Positions 25,101 through 34,148 of a DNA stretch of 64,000 bases are shown one piece after another; positions within the stretch are counted from its first letter, which is position 1; each line of letters begins with the position of its first letter. Below the pieces are notes generated by a model. The model was not told the DNA's origin. It saw only the letters and a program-made list of their open reading frames with translations, and did no database searches. Position numbers and translations under genes: made by a program. The stretch lies in NCBI RefSeq assembly GCF_048898065.1, contig NZ_JBLWFI010000001.1, positions 372,001 to 436,000 of the forward strand, given 5' to 3'. The DNA comes from Tepidibacillus_B infernus. GTDB taxonomy: Bacteria > Bacillota > Bacilli > Tepidibacillales > Tepidibacillaceae.

Positions 25101-27425
25101 ATGCTTAAACCTAAAAAGCGTTGGCAAATTCAATATGCAGATACAGAAGTTGTAAAAAGCATCGCGATGACTTGTGGTATAAACGAAAAAGTCGCCCAGT
25201 TATTAGCGATTAGAGGTATCGACGAAAAACATGCCATGCAATTTCTACAGCCGGATTTAGCAGGACTGTATGATCCCTATTTACTTGATGGAATGAAAAA
25301 AGCGGTCGATCGTATTCACTCAGCCATTTTAAAGAATGAAAAAATTTTGATTTATGGTGACTATGATGCAGATGGGGTCACAAGTACAAGCTTGCTTTAT
25401 AAGACCTTAAAAACCTTAAAAGCAAATTTTGCATATTATATTCCAAATCGATTTACAGAGGGCTATGGTTTAAATAAAGAGGCGTTAAGTCAAGCAGAAA
25501 AACAGGGTTTTGCGGTTGTGATTACAGTAGATACGGGAATAAGTGCGATAGAAGAAGCGGCATTTGCCAAAGAAAAAGGGATTGCTTTGATTATCACTGA
25601 CCATCATGAGCCTCCACCGGTATTACCTGATGCATATGCTGTGATTAACCCTAAAAAGCCAAATGATACATACCCTTTTAAATATTTATCAGGTGTAGGA
25701 GTTGCGTTTAAATTAGCACATGCTTTGTTGGGGCGTGTTCCAACAGAATTGATTGATATCGCTGCTATTGGAACCATTGCTGATCTCGTTCCTCTTTATG
25801 ATGAAAATCGAATTATAGCAAGTCTTGGTTTAAAGCAGATGCGAGAAACAATGCATTTTGGCCTTAAAGCGATGTTGGAAGAAACCGGATTAGCAGGAAA
25901 AGAAATCACTGCTGGTCATGTTGGCTTCGTCATTGCTCCAAGAATCAATGCTAGTGGACGTTTAGATACGGCAGGACATGCAGTACGGCTTTTTATTTCC
26001 GAAAAAGCGGAAGAGGCAACAGAATTGGCTCAATTATTAAATGAAATCAACCAAGAACGGCAGGGAATTGTAGAGCAAATTACGGAAGATGCCTTTCAAT
26101 TGATTAAACAATCTCAATTAGATCAATATCAAGTGATCGTGGTGGCCAATGAAGGTTGGAACGTGGGCGTGATTGGGATAGTGGCTTCAAGAATTTTAGA
26201 AAAATATTACCGGCCTACGATTGTTTTAAGTATTGACCCTGAAACCAAGATGGCTAAGGGGTCAGCACGAAGTATTGAAGGTTATAATATTTACCAAGCC
26301 CTAACGACTGTGAAGGATATATTACCTCATTTTGGGGGACACCCAGCAGCGGCAGGGTTATCTATCCATGAGAAAGATATAGCACAATTAAGAACTAGAT
26401 TACATCAATTAGCAAACGAATGGTTAACAGAGGAGGATTTCATCCCAATTGAAAAAGTGGATGTGATCTGTAAAATAGAGGATATTGATCTGCAATTGGT
26501 ACAACAATTAGAACGATTAGCTCCATACGGAATTGGTAATCCTACTCCAAAAATCGTCATTGATCAAAGTGAAGTAACTGAGATTACAGTTGTTGGGAAA
26601 GAAAAACAACATCTAAAACTGAAGGTTAAGAGCGATGGGAAGACTATAGATGCTTTAGCATTTCACATGGGAGATTTGAAAAAAGAGATTGCCCATTTTT
26701 CAAAAATCCAGCTTCTTGGCGAATTATCGATCAACGAATGGAATCAAGAGCAAAAACCACAAATCATTGTAAGAGATGTAAATATTCCTCATTTACAAGT
26801 ATTTGATTGGCGAAATTCTTCATCCCTATCCGATAGACTCTTAGAACTTTCCATCGATAACAATAAAATAATCTTACTTTATGATGAAGATTTAGGAAAT
26901 GATCTTATTTCTATTAAAGATATGAACAAAATTTCATACCAAAATTGGGATCAAGTAGCTGATTCAAAGACTACTGCACTGGTGCTCGTTCACATGCCAC
27001 CTTCTCTTTCTGTAATGAGAGAGATATTGAAAAAATATGCTAAGATTGAAAGAATTTATTGCATTTATGGACATAATGATAATAAATTGTTTTCTAAGGC
27101 TTTAGACCGAAATCTTTTTAAACAAATCTTTGCAACCTTAAAGCAAAATGAGTTATTAAAAAATCGATTCAAAGCCGAACATTATTTTAACAATTTAGGA
27201 ATTAGTTCAGAAATATTTCAATTTGTTCTTGATGTTTTTAGCGAATTAGGTTTTATAATAGTAAAGGGTGAACAGATTCATTTCAATCCAAATCCGGAAA
27301 GAAAAGAATTAACTCAGTCTGACTTATATCGAAGTTATCTAGAGTTTGAAGAAGTAAAGCAATTATTCTTATATTCTACATCCGAACAGCTTGGAAAATG
27401 GTTTGTTAATCTAGAGGATCAATAG
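25101..27425 (+). CDS. recJ: Single-stranded-DNA-specific exonuclease RecJ
   Basis: RecJ degrades single-stranded DNA 5' to 3' in recombination and repair. The 774-aa protein contains the DHH phosphoesterase core with GDYDADGVTS at about 86-95, VDTGIS, and the TDHHEPP motif at about 166. The DHHA1 part carries FGGHPAAAGLS, and an OB domain lies around residues 450-560. The roughly 200-residue C-terminal region is typical of Bacillales RecJ. ATG at 25101 follows AAGGGGTGG. recJ-apt-rel is the usual order in this group. Confidence 0.96.
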   Translation: MLKPKKRWQIQYADTEVVKSIAMTCGINEKVAQLLAIRGIDEKHAMQFLQPDLAGLYDPYLLDGMKKAVDRIHSAILKNEKILIYGDYDADGVTSTSLLYKTLKTLKANFAYYIPNRFTEGYGLNKEALSQAEKQGFAVVITVDTGISAIEEAAFAKEKGIALIITDHHEPPPVLPDAYAVINPKKPNDTYPFKYLSGVGVAFKLAHALLGRVPTELIDIAAIGTIADLVPLYDENRIIASLGLKQMRETMHFGLKAMLEETGLAGKEITAGHVGFVIAPRINASGRLDTAGHAVRLFISEKAEEATELAQLLNEINQERQGIVEQITEDAFQLIKQSQLDQYQVIVVANEGWNVGVIGIVASRILEKYYRPTIVLSIDPETKMAKGSARSIEGYNIYQALTTVKDILPHFGGHPAAAGLSIHEKDIAQLRTRLHQLANEWLTEEDFIPIEKVDVICKIEDIDLQLVQQLERLAPYGIGNPTPKIVIDQSEVTEITVVGKEKQHLKLKVKSDGKTIDALAFHMGDLKKEIAHFSKIQLLGELSINEWNQEQKPQIIVRDVNIPHLQVFDWRNSSSLSDRLLELSIDNNKIILLYDEDLGNDLISIKDMNKISYQNWDQVADSKTTALVLVHMPPSLSVMREILKKYAKIERIYCIYGHNDNKLFSKALDRNLFKQIFATLKQNELLKNRFKAEHYFNNLGISSEIFQFVLDVFSELGFIIVKGEQIHFNPNPERKELTQSDLYRSYLEFEEVKQLFLYSTSEQLGKWFVNLEDQ

Positions 27426-27447
27426 AAAATATTTAGGAGGAGTCATC

Positions 27448-27960
27448 GTGAATTTTAAAAAGTTAATTAGGGTTATTCCAGATTTTCCACAGGAAGGAAT
27501 TAGCTTCAAAGATATAACAACCCTATTAAAAGATGGGGAAGCCTATCAAGCGGCCATTGATCAATTAGCTGAATTTGCAAGAAAAAGGGAAATTGATTTA
27601 ATCGCGGGTCCAGAAGCAAGAGGATTTGTGGTAGGAACCCCATTAGCCTATGCTTTAGGTGTTGGTTTTGTACCTATTCGTAAATCTGGTAAATTACCTG
27701 CTGAAACCATTCAGGCTACCTATGATTTAGAATATGGGAAGGATGCACTAGCTGTTCACAAGGATGCGATTCAACCTGGACAAAAAGTATTGATTGCAGA
27801 CGATTTATTAGCAACTGGAGGTACTATTGCAACTACCATTAAATTAATCGAACAATTAGGCGGAGAAGTCGTTGGAGCAGCCTTTTTTATTGAATTAAGT
27901 TATTTAAATGGAAGGGAAAAACTACCGGGTGTTGACGTTTTCTCCTTAGTCACGTATTAA
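27448..27960 (+). CDS. apt: Adenine phosphoribosyltransferase
   Basis: Apt salvages adenine with PRPP to give AMP. The 170-aa length is standard. The N-terminal IPDFPQEGISFKDIT is the family hallmark, EARGFVVGTPLA contributes to purine recognition, and VLIADDLLATGGT at about residue 120 is the PRPP-binding motif. The start is GTG, 5 nt after TAGGAGGAG. A terminator separates it from rel. Confidence 0.97.
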   Translation: MNFKKLIRVIPDFPQEGISFKDITTLLKDGEAYQAAIDQLAEFARKREIDLIAGPEARGFVVGTPLAYALGVGFVPIRKSGKLPAETIQATYDLEYGKDALAVHKDAIQPGQKVLIADDLLATGGTIATTIKLIEQLGGEVVGAAFFIELSYLNGREKLPGVDVFSLVTY

Positions 27961-27979
27961 TAGTATAATAAGGATAGGA

Positions 27980-28008
27980 AAGCCCAACAAAGAATTGTTG
28001 GGTTTTTC
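27980..28008 (+). terminator. Rho-independent terminator after apt
   Basis: GCCCAACAA pairs with TTGTTGGG(T) around a 4-nt loop, with A residues before and T residues after (27980-28008). Confidence 0.88.
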
Positions 28009-28050
28009 TTGCAATCGTCATTTAGTTGACCATAGAATAGGTGAATAGAT

Positions 28051-30222
28051 ATGGAATTAGAATTGGCAATAGAACAATTGGTTAAAAAAGCAAGTAAATA
28101 TATGTCTGACAAAGATATTGATCTAATTAAAGATGCCTATTTCTTTGCCAAAAAAGCACATGAAGGTCAAACAAGGCGTTCAGGAGAACCTTATATTATT
28201 CATCCAACAAAGGTAGCTGAAATCTTAGTTGATCTTCAATTAGACATGGTAACGGTTATTTCTGGACTTCTTCATGATGTCGTAGAAGATACAGAGGTAA
28301 CCTTAGAACAAATAACAGAAAGATTTGGCCAAGAAGTTGCAAGATTAGTAGATGGGGTTACTAAATTAGGACGTATTAAATACAAGTCAAAAGAAGAACA
28401 ACAAGCTGAAAATCATCGAAAAATGTTTGTTGCAATGGCAAAGGATATTCGTGTCATATTGATTAAGTTAGCAGACAGGCTACACAATATGCGGACACTA
28501 AAACATCTTCCTGAAGAAAAGCAACGGCGCATTGCAGATGAAACATTAGAAATATTTGCACCTTTAGCTCATCGTTTAGGAATATCTACGATCAAATGGG
28601 AACTAGAAGATACCGCATTACGTTATCTAAACCCACAGCAATATTATCGGATTGTCCACCTGATGAAGAAAAAAAGAGCAGAGCGGGAAGATTATCTTAA
28701 TAAAGTCATCGAATCCATTCAAAATAAAATGGAAGATGTGGGCATTGAAGCAGAAATCTCTGGAAGACCCAAACACATCTATAGCATTTACCGCAAAATG
28801 GTAAAACAAAATAAGCAATTTAATGAGATATATGATCTGTTAGCCGTACGCGTGATTGTCGAAAGTATTAAGGATTGTTATGCTGTTTTAGGGACGATTC
28901 ATACGCTATGGAAACCAATGCCTGGCAGATTTAAAGACTATATTGCTATGCCTAAGGCAAACATGTATCAATCCCTGCACACCACTGTCATTGGACCAAA
29001 AGGGGAGCCTTTAGAGGTTCAAATTCGTACCTATGAAATGCATCACACTGCTGAATTTGGTATTGCTGCCCATTGGGCTTACAAAGAGGGGAAAATACAT
29101 TCTGAGCATTCTTTTGAGGACAAGCTTTCTTGGTTTAGAGAAATTCTTGAGTACCAGAATGATTACCGGGATGCAAGAGAATTCATGGAGTCCCTAAAGA
29201 TGGACTTATTCTCTGATGTGGTCTTTGTTTTTACCCCTAAGGGAGATGTGATAGAATTACCTCAAGGTTCAGTACCTTTAGACTTTGCTTATCGCATCCA
29301 TACTGAAGTTGGAAATCGTTGTATCGGTGCAAAGGTGAATGGAAAGATTGTACCACTTGATCATCAATTAAAAACAGGTGACATTGTAGAAATCCTCACC
29401 TCCAAACATAGCTATGGGCCAAGTCAGGATTGGCTAAAGATTGCCCAGTCTTCCCATGCAAGAAGTAAGATAAAGCAATGGTTTAAGAAAGAGAAACGGG
29501 AAGAAAATGTAATAAAAGGTCGAGAAAGTATCGAGAGGGAATTAAGAAGACAAGGTTATGACCCGACTCAATACATGACTTCTGATTTATTAAAGGAGAT
29601 AGCAGCAAAATTTAACTTTAATGACGAAGAAGACATGATGTCGGCTATTGGTTATGGTGGGATTACAGCAGCCCAAATTGTAACTCGTTTAACAGACAAG
29701 GGTAAAAAATTAAGTGATGAAGATACGATTAAAAATTTTGATTTACGTCAGCCCACAAATACTGTTAAGAAAAAAATGGCTGCAGGGGTTAAAGTTAAAG
29801 GGATCGATAATCTCCTCATACGTTTTTCCCGTTGTTGTAACCCTGTACCAGGTGATGAAATTGTAGGTTTTATTACTAGAGGACGAGGGGTTTCCATCCA
29901 TCGTAAAGATTGTCCAAATATCCAAATCCCTGAAGATAAAGAACGATTAATAGAGGTCGAATGGGATAATGTTCAAGAACATTCTTATAATGTAGATATT
30001 GAAGTGATTGGAATGGATCGTCGAGGCTTGCTCAATGAAGTCTTACAAGCAGTTTCTGAAACAAAAACGAATATGACAGCAGTTACTGGCAAATCAGACA
30101 AAAATAAGATGGCTTCTATTTTAATGACCATCTTAATTCATAATACAGAACATTTACATTCTGTGGTAGAGCGGATAAAAAGGGTTAAGGACGTTTATAC
30201 TGTTCGTAGAATTATGCAATAG
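28051..30222 (+). CDS. relA: Bifunctional (p)ppGpp synthetase/hydrolase Rel
   Basis: This 723-aa RSH protein makes and degrades the stringent-response alarmone. The HD hydrolase domain is intact (SGLLHDVVEDTEVT, KLADRLHNMRTL). The synthetase domain follows with VIVESIKDCYAVLG and PMPGRFKDYIAMPKANMYQSLHTTV. Next come a TGS domain (VFVFTPKGDVIELPQGS) and a zinc-finger/helical region with SRCCNPVPGDEIVGF. The C-terminal ACT domain includes IEVIGMDRRGLLNEV. Having both active sites marks it as a Rel-type bifunctional enzyme. ATG at 28051 has only a weak ribosome site. Confidence 0.96.
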   Translation: MELELAIEQLVKKASKYMSDKDIDLIKDAYFFAKKAHEGQTRRSGEPYIIHPTKVAEILVDLQLDMVTVISGLLHDVVEDTEVTLEQITERFGQEVARLVDGVTKLGRIKYKSKEEQQAENHRKMFVAMAKDIRVILIKLADRLHNMRTLKHLPEEKQRRIADETLEIFAPLAHRLGISTIKWELEDTALRYLNPQQYYRIVHLMKKKRAEREDYLNKVIESIQNKMEDVGIEAEISGRPKHIYSIYRKMVKQNKQFNEIYDLLAVRVIVESIKDCYAVLGTIHTLWKPMPGRFKDYIAMPKANMYQSLHTTVIGPKGEPLEVQIRTYEMHHTAEFGIAAHWAYKEGKIHSEHSFEDKLSWFREILEYQNDYRDAREFMESLKMDLFSDVVFVFTPKGDVIELPQGSVPLDFAYRIHTEVGNRCIGAKVNGKIVPLDHQLKTGDIVEILTSKHSYGPSQDWLKIAQSSHARSKIKQWFKKEKREENVIKGRESIERELRRQGYDPTQYMTSDLLKEIAAKFNFNDEEDMMSAIGYGGITAAQIVTRLTDKGKKLSDEDTIKNFDLRQPTNTVKKKMAAGVKVKGIDNLLIRFSRCCNPVPGDEIVGFITRGRGVSIHRKDCPNIQIPEDKERLIEVEWDNVQEHSYNVDIEVIGMDRRGLLNEVLQAVSETKTNMTAVTGKSDKNKMASILMTILIHNTEHLHSVVERIKRVKDVYTVRRIMQ

Positions 30223-30249
30223 CAAACATGCTAGAAGGAGAGTCTTGCT

Positions 30250-30687
30250 TTGAGAATTGTGGTTCAACGGGCAAAAAAAGCCAAGGTTATCGTAAATCAT
30301 CAGGTAGTAGGCGCCATTGATTATGGTTTAATGATTTTAGTAGGCGTTACTCATGATGATGGAGAAGAAGATCTTCAATTTATGGCAGATAAAATCGTGA
30401 ATTTACGTATTTTTGAAGATGAAGAAGGGAAAATGAACTTATCTCTTCTTGATATCAAAGGAAGTGTTTTATCTGTTTCCCAATTTACTTTATATGGAGA
30501 TGCTAGAAAGGGGCGTCGCCCCAACTTTATGAATGCAGCAAAGCCTGAAATAGCTAGAAAAGTTTACGAACGATTAAATGAACTGATTCGTGAAAAAGGC
30601 GTTCATGTTGAAACAGGTGTATTTGGTGAGATGATGGATGTAGAGTTTACGAATGATGGGCCAGTGACCATCCTCTTAGAGACCTAA
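30250..30687 (+). CDS. dtd: D-aminoacyl-tRNA deacylase
   Basis: Dtd hydrolyses D-amino acids mischarged onto tRNA. The 145-aa protein shows the first active-site motif SVSQFTLYGDARKGRRPNF and the second, NDGPVTILLE, which carries the Gly-cisPro pair. The start is TTG at 30250, 7 nt after GAAGGAGAG. It lies 27 bp after rel, the usual pairing in Firmicutes. Confidence 0.96.
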   Translation: MRIVVQRAKKAKVIVNHQVVGAIDYGLMILVGVTHDDGEEDLQFMADKIVNLRIFEDEEGKMNLSLLDIKGSVLSVSQFTLYGDARKGRRPNFMNAAKPEIARKVYERLNELIREKGVHVETGVFGEMMDVEFTNDGPVTILLET

Positions 30688-30717
30688 AAATGATCAGGTA
30701 GGTAGTGTCCCTTAACT

Positions 30718-30772
30718 TTTTCTATCCTTAGGATTGAATGAAGAAAACTTTGGAGAAACTAAGGATAGAAAA
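30718..30772 (+). promoter_or_regulatory. 14-bp inverted repeat in the leader of the 51-aa ORF
   Basis: TTTTCTATCCTTAG (30718-30731) is perfectly complementary to CTAAGGATAGAAAA (30759-30772), with a 27-nt loop. The right arm ends 4 bp before the GGAGGG that serves the small ORF at 30790. No T-run follows, so it does not look like a terminator. A protein-binding site or translational control is possible. Confidence 0.55.
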
Positions 30773-30789
30773 TGAGTGGAGGGATTTTC

Positions 30790-30945
30790 TTGCATCAATC
30801 AAAGAAAGAAGTATTAGCAAGACAATGGAACCAGAAGGTTTCTTTAGATTTGTGTGATCAAATTGAAATCGACGAAGCCAAGATGAATGAAATGACTAGA
30901 GATATTGAAAAGGATACATCTTCTCGTTTGCACCGTCATTCATGA
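30790..30945 (+). CDS. Unrecognised 51-aa charged protein
   Basis: A short frame runs from TTG 30790 to TGA 30945, with GGAGGG 7 nt upstream. An in-frame ATG at 30772 without a ribosome site is less likely. The product is hydrophilic, with no membrane segment and one Cys. It has several acidic and basic residues (KKEVLARQWNQK, then IEIDEAKMNEMTRDIEKD) and ends in HRHS. I do not recognise a family. It sits between dtd and hemZ behind a long inverted repeat, and its good ribosome site supports translation. Confidence 0.5.
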   Translation: MHQSKKEVLARQWNQKVSLDLCDQIEIDEAKMNEMTRDIEKDTSSRLHRHS

Positions 30946-30970
30946 TTAAAAGGTGGGAGAGGCTAGATAC

Positions 30971-32470
30971 ATGAAGATCATATGGCAACAAAAAGATCAT
31001 CCATTTAAAAGAGAGATTGAAATGATTTTTGATTTATTTAAAACGGAAACTGATCAACTCCTCTTTGAAGAAAAGGCTGAGGAAGAAGCTTATCTGGTCA
31101 ATATAGATGAACAATATGGTAAAGATTTTGTCTTAGTAAAGGGTGAAGTGATAAAAAATAAACAATCCACATCCTATACCTATGAACGATGCGTTTCTAT
31201 GAATCTAACAGAAGAAGAAAAGCGAAAGCTCGCAAAACAAGCGGTAAAGCATCTTTGGCTTAAAATCTTAGAAGATATCACAAGTGAAAAACAAGATTGG
31301 GGAATTCTTACAGGGATTAGACCAACTAAGCTTTACCATCAATTGCTGCAAGAGATGACAATGGACCAAGTGGATCAATTTCTGGAGAAGGAATATTTAT
31401 TAAGGCCAAACAAAATCGCTTTGTTAAGAGAGATTGTTCAAAGACAATTGAAAGTAATCCCTGACCTATACGAGATTAATCAGGAAGTCAGCCTTTATAT
31501 AGGTATCCCGTTTTGCCCAACAAAATGTGCTTACTGTACATTTCCTGCTTATTCAATTAAAGGGAGGAATGGAACCGTTGATGGTTTCCTAAAAGGCTTA
31601 CATTTAGAGATTGAAAAAATAGGGAAATGGTTAAAAGAATCAAGTCGTAAGGTGACAACCATTTACTTTGGAGGAGGAACACCTACAAGTATAGAAGCCG
31701 AACAATTAGATCAAATCTTTGCGCAATTAAATCAATGGATTGATTTAGCAGATCTTCGTGAAATTACTGTTGAGGCAGGTAGACCTGATACGATTACCCT
31801 TGATAAAATCAACGTGTTAAACAAATGGAAGGTAGACCGGATCAGTATTAATCCGCAAACATTTACGCAAGAAACATTAGACCTCATTGGCCGCCATCAT
31901 ACAGTAGAAGAAACGATTGAAAAGTTTCACTTAGCAAGAAAAATGAAGATTGACAATATCAATATGGATTTAATTATTGGTTTACCTGGGGAAAGAACGG
32001 AACAACTTCAGTACTCACTTGATCAACTAGCAAATTTACAACCGGAATCGATTACTGTTCACACCATGGCTTTTAAAAGAGCTTCTTATTTGACAAAGAA
32101 TAAAGCAGAATATGATATCATTGATAAAGATGAAATTAGAAAAATGATGGATTTAGCTAGCCGATGGGCAAGAGAACATCATTATCATCCCTATTATTTG
32201 TACCGTCAAAAAAATATGCTAGGTAATTTAGAAAACGTAGGATATGCTTTAGAAAACAGAGAAAGCATTTATAACATTCTTATTATGGAAGAAAAACAAA
32301 CGATTATTGGTTTAGGGTGTGGAGCGGTAAGCAAATTGATGCCGCCAAATTCAAATATAGTCATACGGTTCCCAAATCCGAAAGAACCAAAAGTTTATAT
32401 TGAAACGATTGAAACGCAAATTGACTTAAAGATAGAGAAACTAAATGAAATTTTTCAAGTGGTAGCTTGA
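30971..32470 (+). CDS. hemZ: Oxygen-independent coproporphyrinogen III oxidase-like protein HemZ
   Basis: This radical-SAM protein is thought to act in haem synthesis when oxygen is low. The 499-aa length is right for HemZ, which has a longer N-terminus than HemN. The cluster motif is CPTKCAYCTFP at about residue 183, followed by TIYFGGGTPTS, DRISINPQT and MDLIIGLPGE. ATG at 30971 is chosen because GGGAGAGG lies 8 nt upstream. The 3' end overlaps the -35 of the hisS T-box promoter. Confidence 0.93.
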   Translation: MKIIWQQKDHPFKREIEMIFDLFKTETDQLLFEEKAEEEAYLVNIDEQYGKDFVLVKGEVIKNKQSTSYTYERCVSMNLTEEEKRKLAKQAVKHLWLKILEDITSEKQDWGILTGIRPTKLYHQLLQEMTMDQVDQFLEKEYLLRPNKIALLREIVQRQLKVIPDLYEINQEVSLYIGIPFCPTKCAYCTFPAYSIKGRNGTVDGFLKGLHLEIEKIGKWLKESSRKVTTIYFGGGTPTSIEAEQLDQIFAQLNQWIDLADLREITVEAGRPDTITLDKINVLNKWKVDRISINPQTFTQETLDLIGRHHTVEETIEKFHLARKMKIDNINMDLIIGLPGERTEQLQYSLDQLANLQPESITVHTMAFKRASYLTKNKAEYDIIDKDEIRKMMDLASRWAREHHYHPYYLYRQKNMLGNLENVGYALENRESIYNILIMEEKQTIIGLGCGAVSKLMPPNSNIVIRFPNPKEPKVYIETIETQIDLKIEKLNEIFQVVA

Positions 32471-32495
32471 CATTCCTTATTTAGCAAAGTATGAT
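32467..32495 (+). promoter_or_regulatory. Promoter of the hisS-aspS operon
   Basis: The consensus TTGACA (32467-32472) and TATGAT (32490-32495) are 17 bp apart. The -35 overlaps the hemZ stop codon. Confidence 0.8.
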
Positions 32496-32501
32496 AAAGA
32501 T

Positions 32502-32810
32502 CGATAATAATACATGATGATTATATAACATGTGACATATGATTTAATAAGGATCCTGTGAAGGGAAGAGTAGTTAGGAAACGGATAGCCAGAGAGGGGA
32601 TGAATAGGCTGAGATCATCTCTCTATTACGACCTAAGGAAAGACATCCTAGAGGACTCTTGGTGAAAATGTTTGGAAGTAACCAAGTAGCGTTTACCAAC
32701 GTTAATGGGAATGAAGTGGGATTTTATCCAAAAAGGGTGGTACCACGGGTGATCTTCGTATCTCTCGTCCCTGATGAAAGAAAAACATCAGGAGAGGGAT
32801 TTTTTTTATT
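32502..32810 (+). promoter_or_regulatory. T-box leader with Asp specifier before hisS-aspS
   Basis: The T-box sequence GGGTGGTACCACGG lies at 32735-32748. Stem I closes with AAGAGT (32566-32571) and ACTCTT (32655-32660). On its 3' side the segment GGAAAGACATCCTAGAGGA matches the specifier-loop layout of known T-boxes, placing the codon GAC (Asp) at 32642-32644. The terminator is a long stem (CCCTGATG/CATCAGG and flanks, 32763-32800) followed by eight or more T residues. Uncharged tRNA-Asp should stabilise the antiterminator and turn on both synthetase genes. Confidence 0.88.
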
Positions 32811-32867
32811 GGTTTCAATCTTTTCATTCAGGAAAATATAAACAAGAATTTTGTAAGGAGGAGCGTT

Positions 32868-34136
32868 ATGAAGTTTCATGTTCCAAGAGGTACAGCCGAT
32901 GTTTTACCTGGAGAAACAGAATTGTGGACATATGTCGAACAAAAATCAAAAGATATTTACAAGCGCTACAATTATAAGGAGATTAAGACTCCCATTTTTG
33001 AGCATACTGAGTTATTTCAACGTGGTGTTGGGGAGACAACAGATATTGTTGAAAAAGAGATGTATACTTTTAAAGATCGAGGGGATCGAAGTTTAACCTT
33101 ACGCCCAGAAGGAACAGCTTCTGTTGTTCGTTCCTTTGTGGAAAACAAACTTTTTGCAAATCCAGATCCTACTAAACTTTACTATATTGGGCCGATGTTT
33201 CGCTATGAAAGGCCTCAGTCAGGAAGAACACGCCAATTTACACAAATCGGTGTTGAGGTATTAGGAAGTAGTGATCCAAGTATTGATGCAGAAGTGATTT
33301 CGATGGCGATGCGTCAGTTTGAAGATATGGGGCTTAATGAACTTCGCTTAGAAATCAATAGTGTAGGTTGTTCAGTCTGTCGCCCAGTCTATAGAGAAAA
33401 GCTTGTGAACCATTTACATGGAGTTGAAGATCATTTATGTAAAGATTGTCAGTCGAGAATCGACCGCAACCCAATGAGGGTGTTAGATTGTAAAAATGAA
33501 ACCTGTAAAGCAGTCACAGAAGATGCACCGACGATCGATCAGTATTTATGTGAAGATTGTAGAATTCATCATCATAAAGTGAAAGAATACTTAGATCAGA
33601 TGGGAATCCAATATGTGGAGAATCCAAGATTAGTACGTGGTTTAGATTACTACACACAAACGGCTTTTGAAATCATGTCAGAAGGTATTGGAGCTGTAGG
33701 AACCCTGTGTGGAGGTGGCCGTTACAATAGGCTTGTAGCTGAAATTGGCGGTGATGATGTTCCTGGTATTGGTTATGCCTTTTCCATGGAGAGAATCACC
33801 CTGGCATTGAAATCAAAAGAAGTGGCATTAGATCTTGATCAAGGAATCGATGTTTATCTTGTCACTCTAGGGGAAAATGTACAAGCTGTTAGCATGAAGA
33901 TTTTAGATGAATTACGTGAAAAAGGAATCTCTGCAGAAAAAGACTATCTAAGTCGAAAAATGAAAGCTCAAATGAAAGCAGCTGATCGACTACAAGCAAA
34001 ATTAGTCTTGATTTTGGGGGATGATGAGTTAAATCAAAATAAAATTGTTGTCCGCAATATGAAAACAGGGGATCAAGAGGAAGTATCTTTATCAACGATT
34101 GTTGAGATAGTTAAAAGTAAACTTAAAGAGGAATAG
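32868..34136 (+). CDS. hisS: Histidyl-tRNA synthetase
   Basis: This 422-aa class II synthetase charges tRNA-His. Class II motif 2 is in YYIGPMFRYERPQSGRTRQFTQIGVE. The two histidine-binding motifs are LVRGLDYYTQTAFE and GGGRYNRL. Motif 3 is in GIGYAFSMERI. The C-terminal anticodon-binding domain begins near residue 330 (DVYLVTLG). The insertion domain has several CxxC pairs (CSVCRP, CKDCQ, CEDC). ATG follows TAAGGAGGAG. It is transcribed with aspS, 12 bp downstream, under the T-box. Confidence 0.97.
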   Translation: MKFHVPRGTADVLPGETELWTYVEQKSKDIYKRYNYKEIKTPIFEHTELFQRGVGETTDIVEKEMYTFKDRGDRSLTLRPEGTASVVRSFVENKLFANPDPTKLYYIGPMFRYERPQSGRTRQFTQIGVEVLGSSDPSIDAEVISMAMRQFEDMGLNELRLEINSVGCSVCRPVYREKLVNHLHGVEDHLCKDCQSRIDRNPMRVLDCKNETCKAVTEDAPTIDQYLCEDCRIHHHKVKEYLDQMGIQYVENPRLVRGLDYYTQTAFEIMSEGIGAVGTLCGGGRYNRLVAEIGGDDVPGIGYAFSMERITLALKSKEVALDLDQGIDVYLVTLGENVQAVSMKILDELREKGISAEKDYLSRKMKAQMKAADRLQAKLVLILGDDELNQNKIVVRNMKTGDQEEVSLSTIVEIVKSKLKEE

Positions 34137-34148
34137 GAGGAAAGAAAG

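Noticed and set aside
32659..33096. Short plus-strand frames in the T-box leader and across the hisS start
   Set aside because: They overlap the T-box, its terminator or the hisS frame and have no homology.
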